The position numbers were made by a program, and so were the translations under genes. From ECT2AJA-044 sp965658225 (GTDB lineage Bacteria > Bacteroidota > Bacteroidia > Flavobacteriales > ECT2AJA-044): 7,094 nt of DNA. Positions 6,358 through 7,094 of the stretch are shown here, piece after piece; within the stretch, counting starts at the first letter, position 1; every line of letters starts with the position of its first letter. The stretch lies in the NCBI GenBank assembly GCA_965658225.1, contig CBFHRK010000086.1, forward strand, positions 1-7,094, in the 5' to 3' direction. The notes under the pieces were generated by a model. That model was not told the DNA's origin. It was given only the letters and a program-made list of their open reading frames with translations, and ran no database searches.

Positions 6358-7094
6358 TTACGGTTGTAATGGGGTGAGTCCTCCTGTTAAATACCACTGG
6401 GCCTTCTTAACCCGGTATTTTTGCCGTAGTTCAATAAGTTTTTCTTGAGCCTCTAACCATTTGAGTTCACGAGAATTAACAACGAACAAGCTACTCTCAC
6501 CACTAAAAAACAGAACGGTTTCTGCTTGAAGCAAATTCAGGTAACCTTCAACGGTAATGCTGTACTGAGAAATTTGATCTGTTAATACCAATAGTTCATT
6601 CCGCAAACCACGCCAGTAATTACGGGTCTTATTCCACGATTCGCTTCTCTTTAAGTCGGTTTGTTCTACTTTAAACCGAGCTTGATTAGCGGCAAACCTC
6701 TCGGATCTTAAGAAAATGGGGATCTCCACTTTAAGACTCCAGTAATTCGAGCCGAAATCCCAATCGGGACCTTCGTTACCGAGCGATTGAGCATCTTGAA
6801 GTAAATCGTATCGAAGGTTTGCTTTTGGTAGGATTTTCTGATTTTTCAGACGTTGTTCAAAGCGCAACAAATCAAGTTGGCTTCCAAAGGCTTGCCATTG
6901 CGGGTGTATATTTTGCAGGCTGTCTATGTTAAGGGCCAACTCTTCGGGAGATAGAGCGTAAAACATCGATTCTAAAGTAATGGGACGAATAGAATCGGCT
7001 AAAATTAAAGGTGTGCCCAAGGAATCCCACACAAAGGTACTGGCTTCAAGCTGCGCGTAAACGTAGGTCTTCTGCGCCTCTTGTCGAAGCAGTC
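6358..7094 (-). CDS. TolC-family outer-membrane efflux protein, partial (N-terminus beyond the window)
   Basis: C-terminal 245 residues or so of an outer-membrane channel of a tripartite efflux or type I secretion system. The frame runs open through the right edge; the GTG at 7030-7032 is an internal Val, not a start, because codons upstream to 7094 continue coding (for example EAQKTYVYAQLEASTF). Visible family features are a long helical stretch, LPKANLRYDLL before a barrel-like segment, YWSLKVEIPIFLRSERFAANQ (a periplasmic helix entry after an L-x-V/I-P-I-F strand), then a long helix pair rich in Leu, Gln, Glu and Arg ending in AQWYLTGGL and a short tail. These match the second half of the OEP fold. 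The partner membrane-fusion and inner-membrane pump genes are presumably upstream, off the right edge. The substrate cannot be judged. Confidence 0.9.
   Translation of the reverse strand, partial: LLRQEAQKTYVYAQLEASTFVWDSLGTPLILADSIRPITLESMFYALSPEELALNIDSLQNIHPQWQAFGSQLDLLRFEQRLKNQKILPKANLRYDLLQDAQSLGNEGPDWDFGSNYWSLKVEIPIFLRSERFAANQARFKVEQTDLKRSESWNKTRNYWRGLRNELLVLTDQISQYSITVEGYLNLLQAETVLFFSGESSLFVVNSRELKWLEAQEKLIELRQKYRVKKAQWYLTGGLTPLQP

Noticed and set aside
7030..7032. GTG at 7030-7032 as the start of the efflux protein
   Set aside because: The frame continues open to the window edge with helical TolC-like sequence, and a TolC protein needs another roughly 200 residues and a signal peptide upstream.

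Overview
The window looks like a chromosomal segment of a Bacteroidetes bacterium, most likely a free-living or marine member of the Flavobacteriales. The signs are a type IX secretion (T9SS) C-terminal sorting domain, promoter -7 elements of the TAnnTTTG form, SusC/BtuB-style outer-membrane receptor features, weak Shine-Dalgarno signals and a moderate GC content (judged by eye). Genus is not resolved.

Layout: the left end (1-913, minus strand) is the N-terminal 304 residues of a DEAD-box RNA helicase that runs off the window. A short intergenic region (914-1207) holds two back-to-back -7 elements and a well-conserved cobalamin (vitamin B12) riboswitch at about 997-1170. The riboswitch leads a tightly packed plus-strand operon of three genes: a secreted protein with a T9SS sorting domain (1208-1918), a BtuB-type TonB-dependent receptor starting at TTG (1922-3649, interrupted by a 99-N assembly gap), and a BtuG-type beta-propeller lipoprotein (3625-4659) that overlaps the receptor gene.

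On the minus strand, converging on this operon with a 12-bp overlap of stop ends, are a DAO-family FAD-dependent oxidoreductase (4648-5766) and a small polytopic membrane protein resembling the DUF6580 family (5766-6314). These two are joined by a 1-base TAATG stop/start overlap. Upstream of them on the same strand is the C-terminal part of a TolC-family outer-membrane efflux protein (6358-7094, open at the right edge).

How it works together: when B12 is plentiful the riboswitch should shut the operon down; when it is scarce the cell makes an outer-membrane B12 capture and import complex. In Bacteroides, BtuG binds B12 at the cell surface with very high affinity and caps BtuB, which imports the vitamin using TonB energy. 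The most interesting element is the first gene. It is the riboswitch-proximal member, is predicted to be exported by T9SS, and its roughly 125-residue domain has a motif order that faintly recalls transcobalamin-like (DUF4430) domains. It is a candidate additional B12-binding surface protein. No periplasmic binding protein, BtuCD transporter or corrinoid-salvage gene is present in the window.
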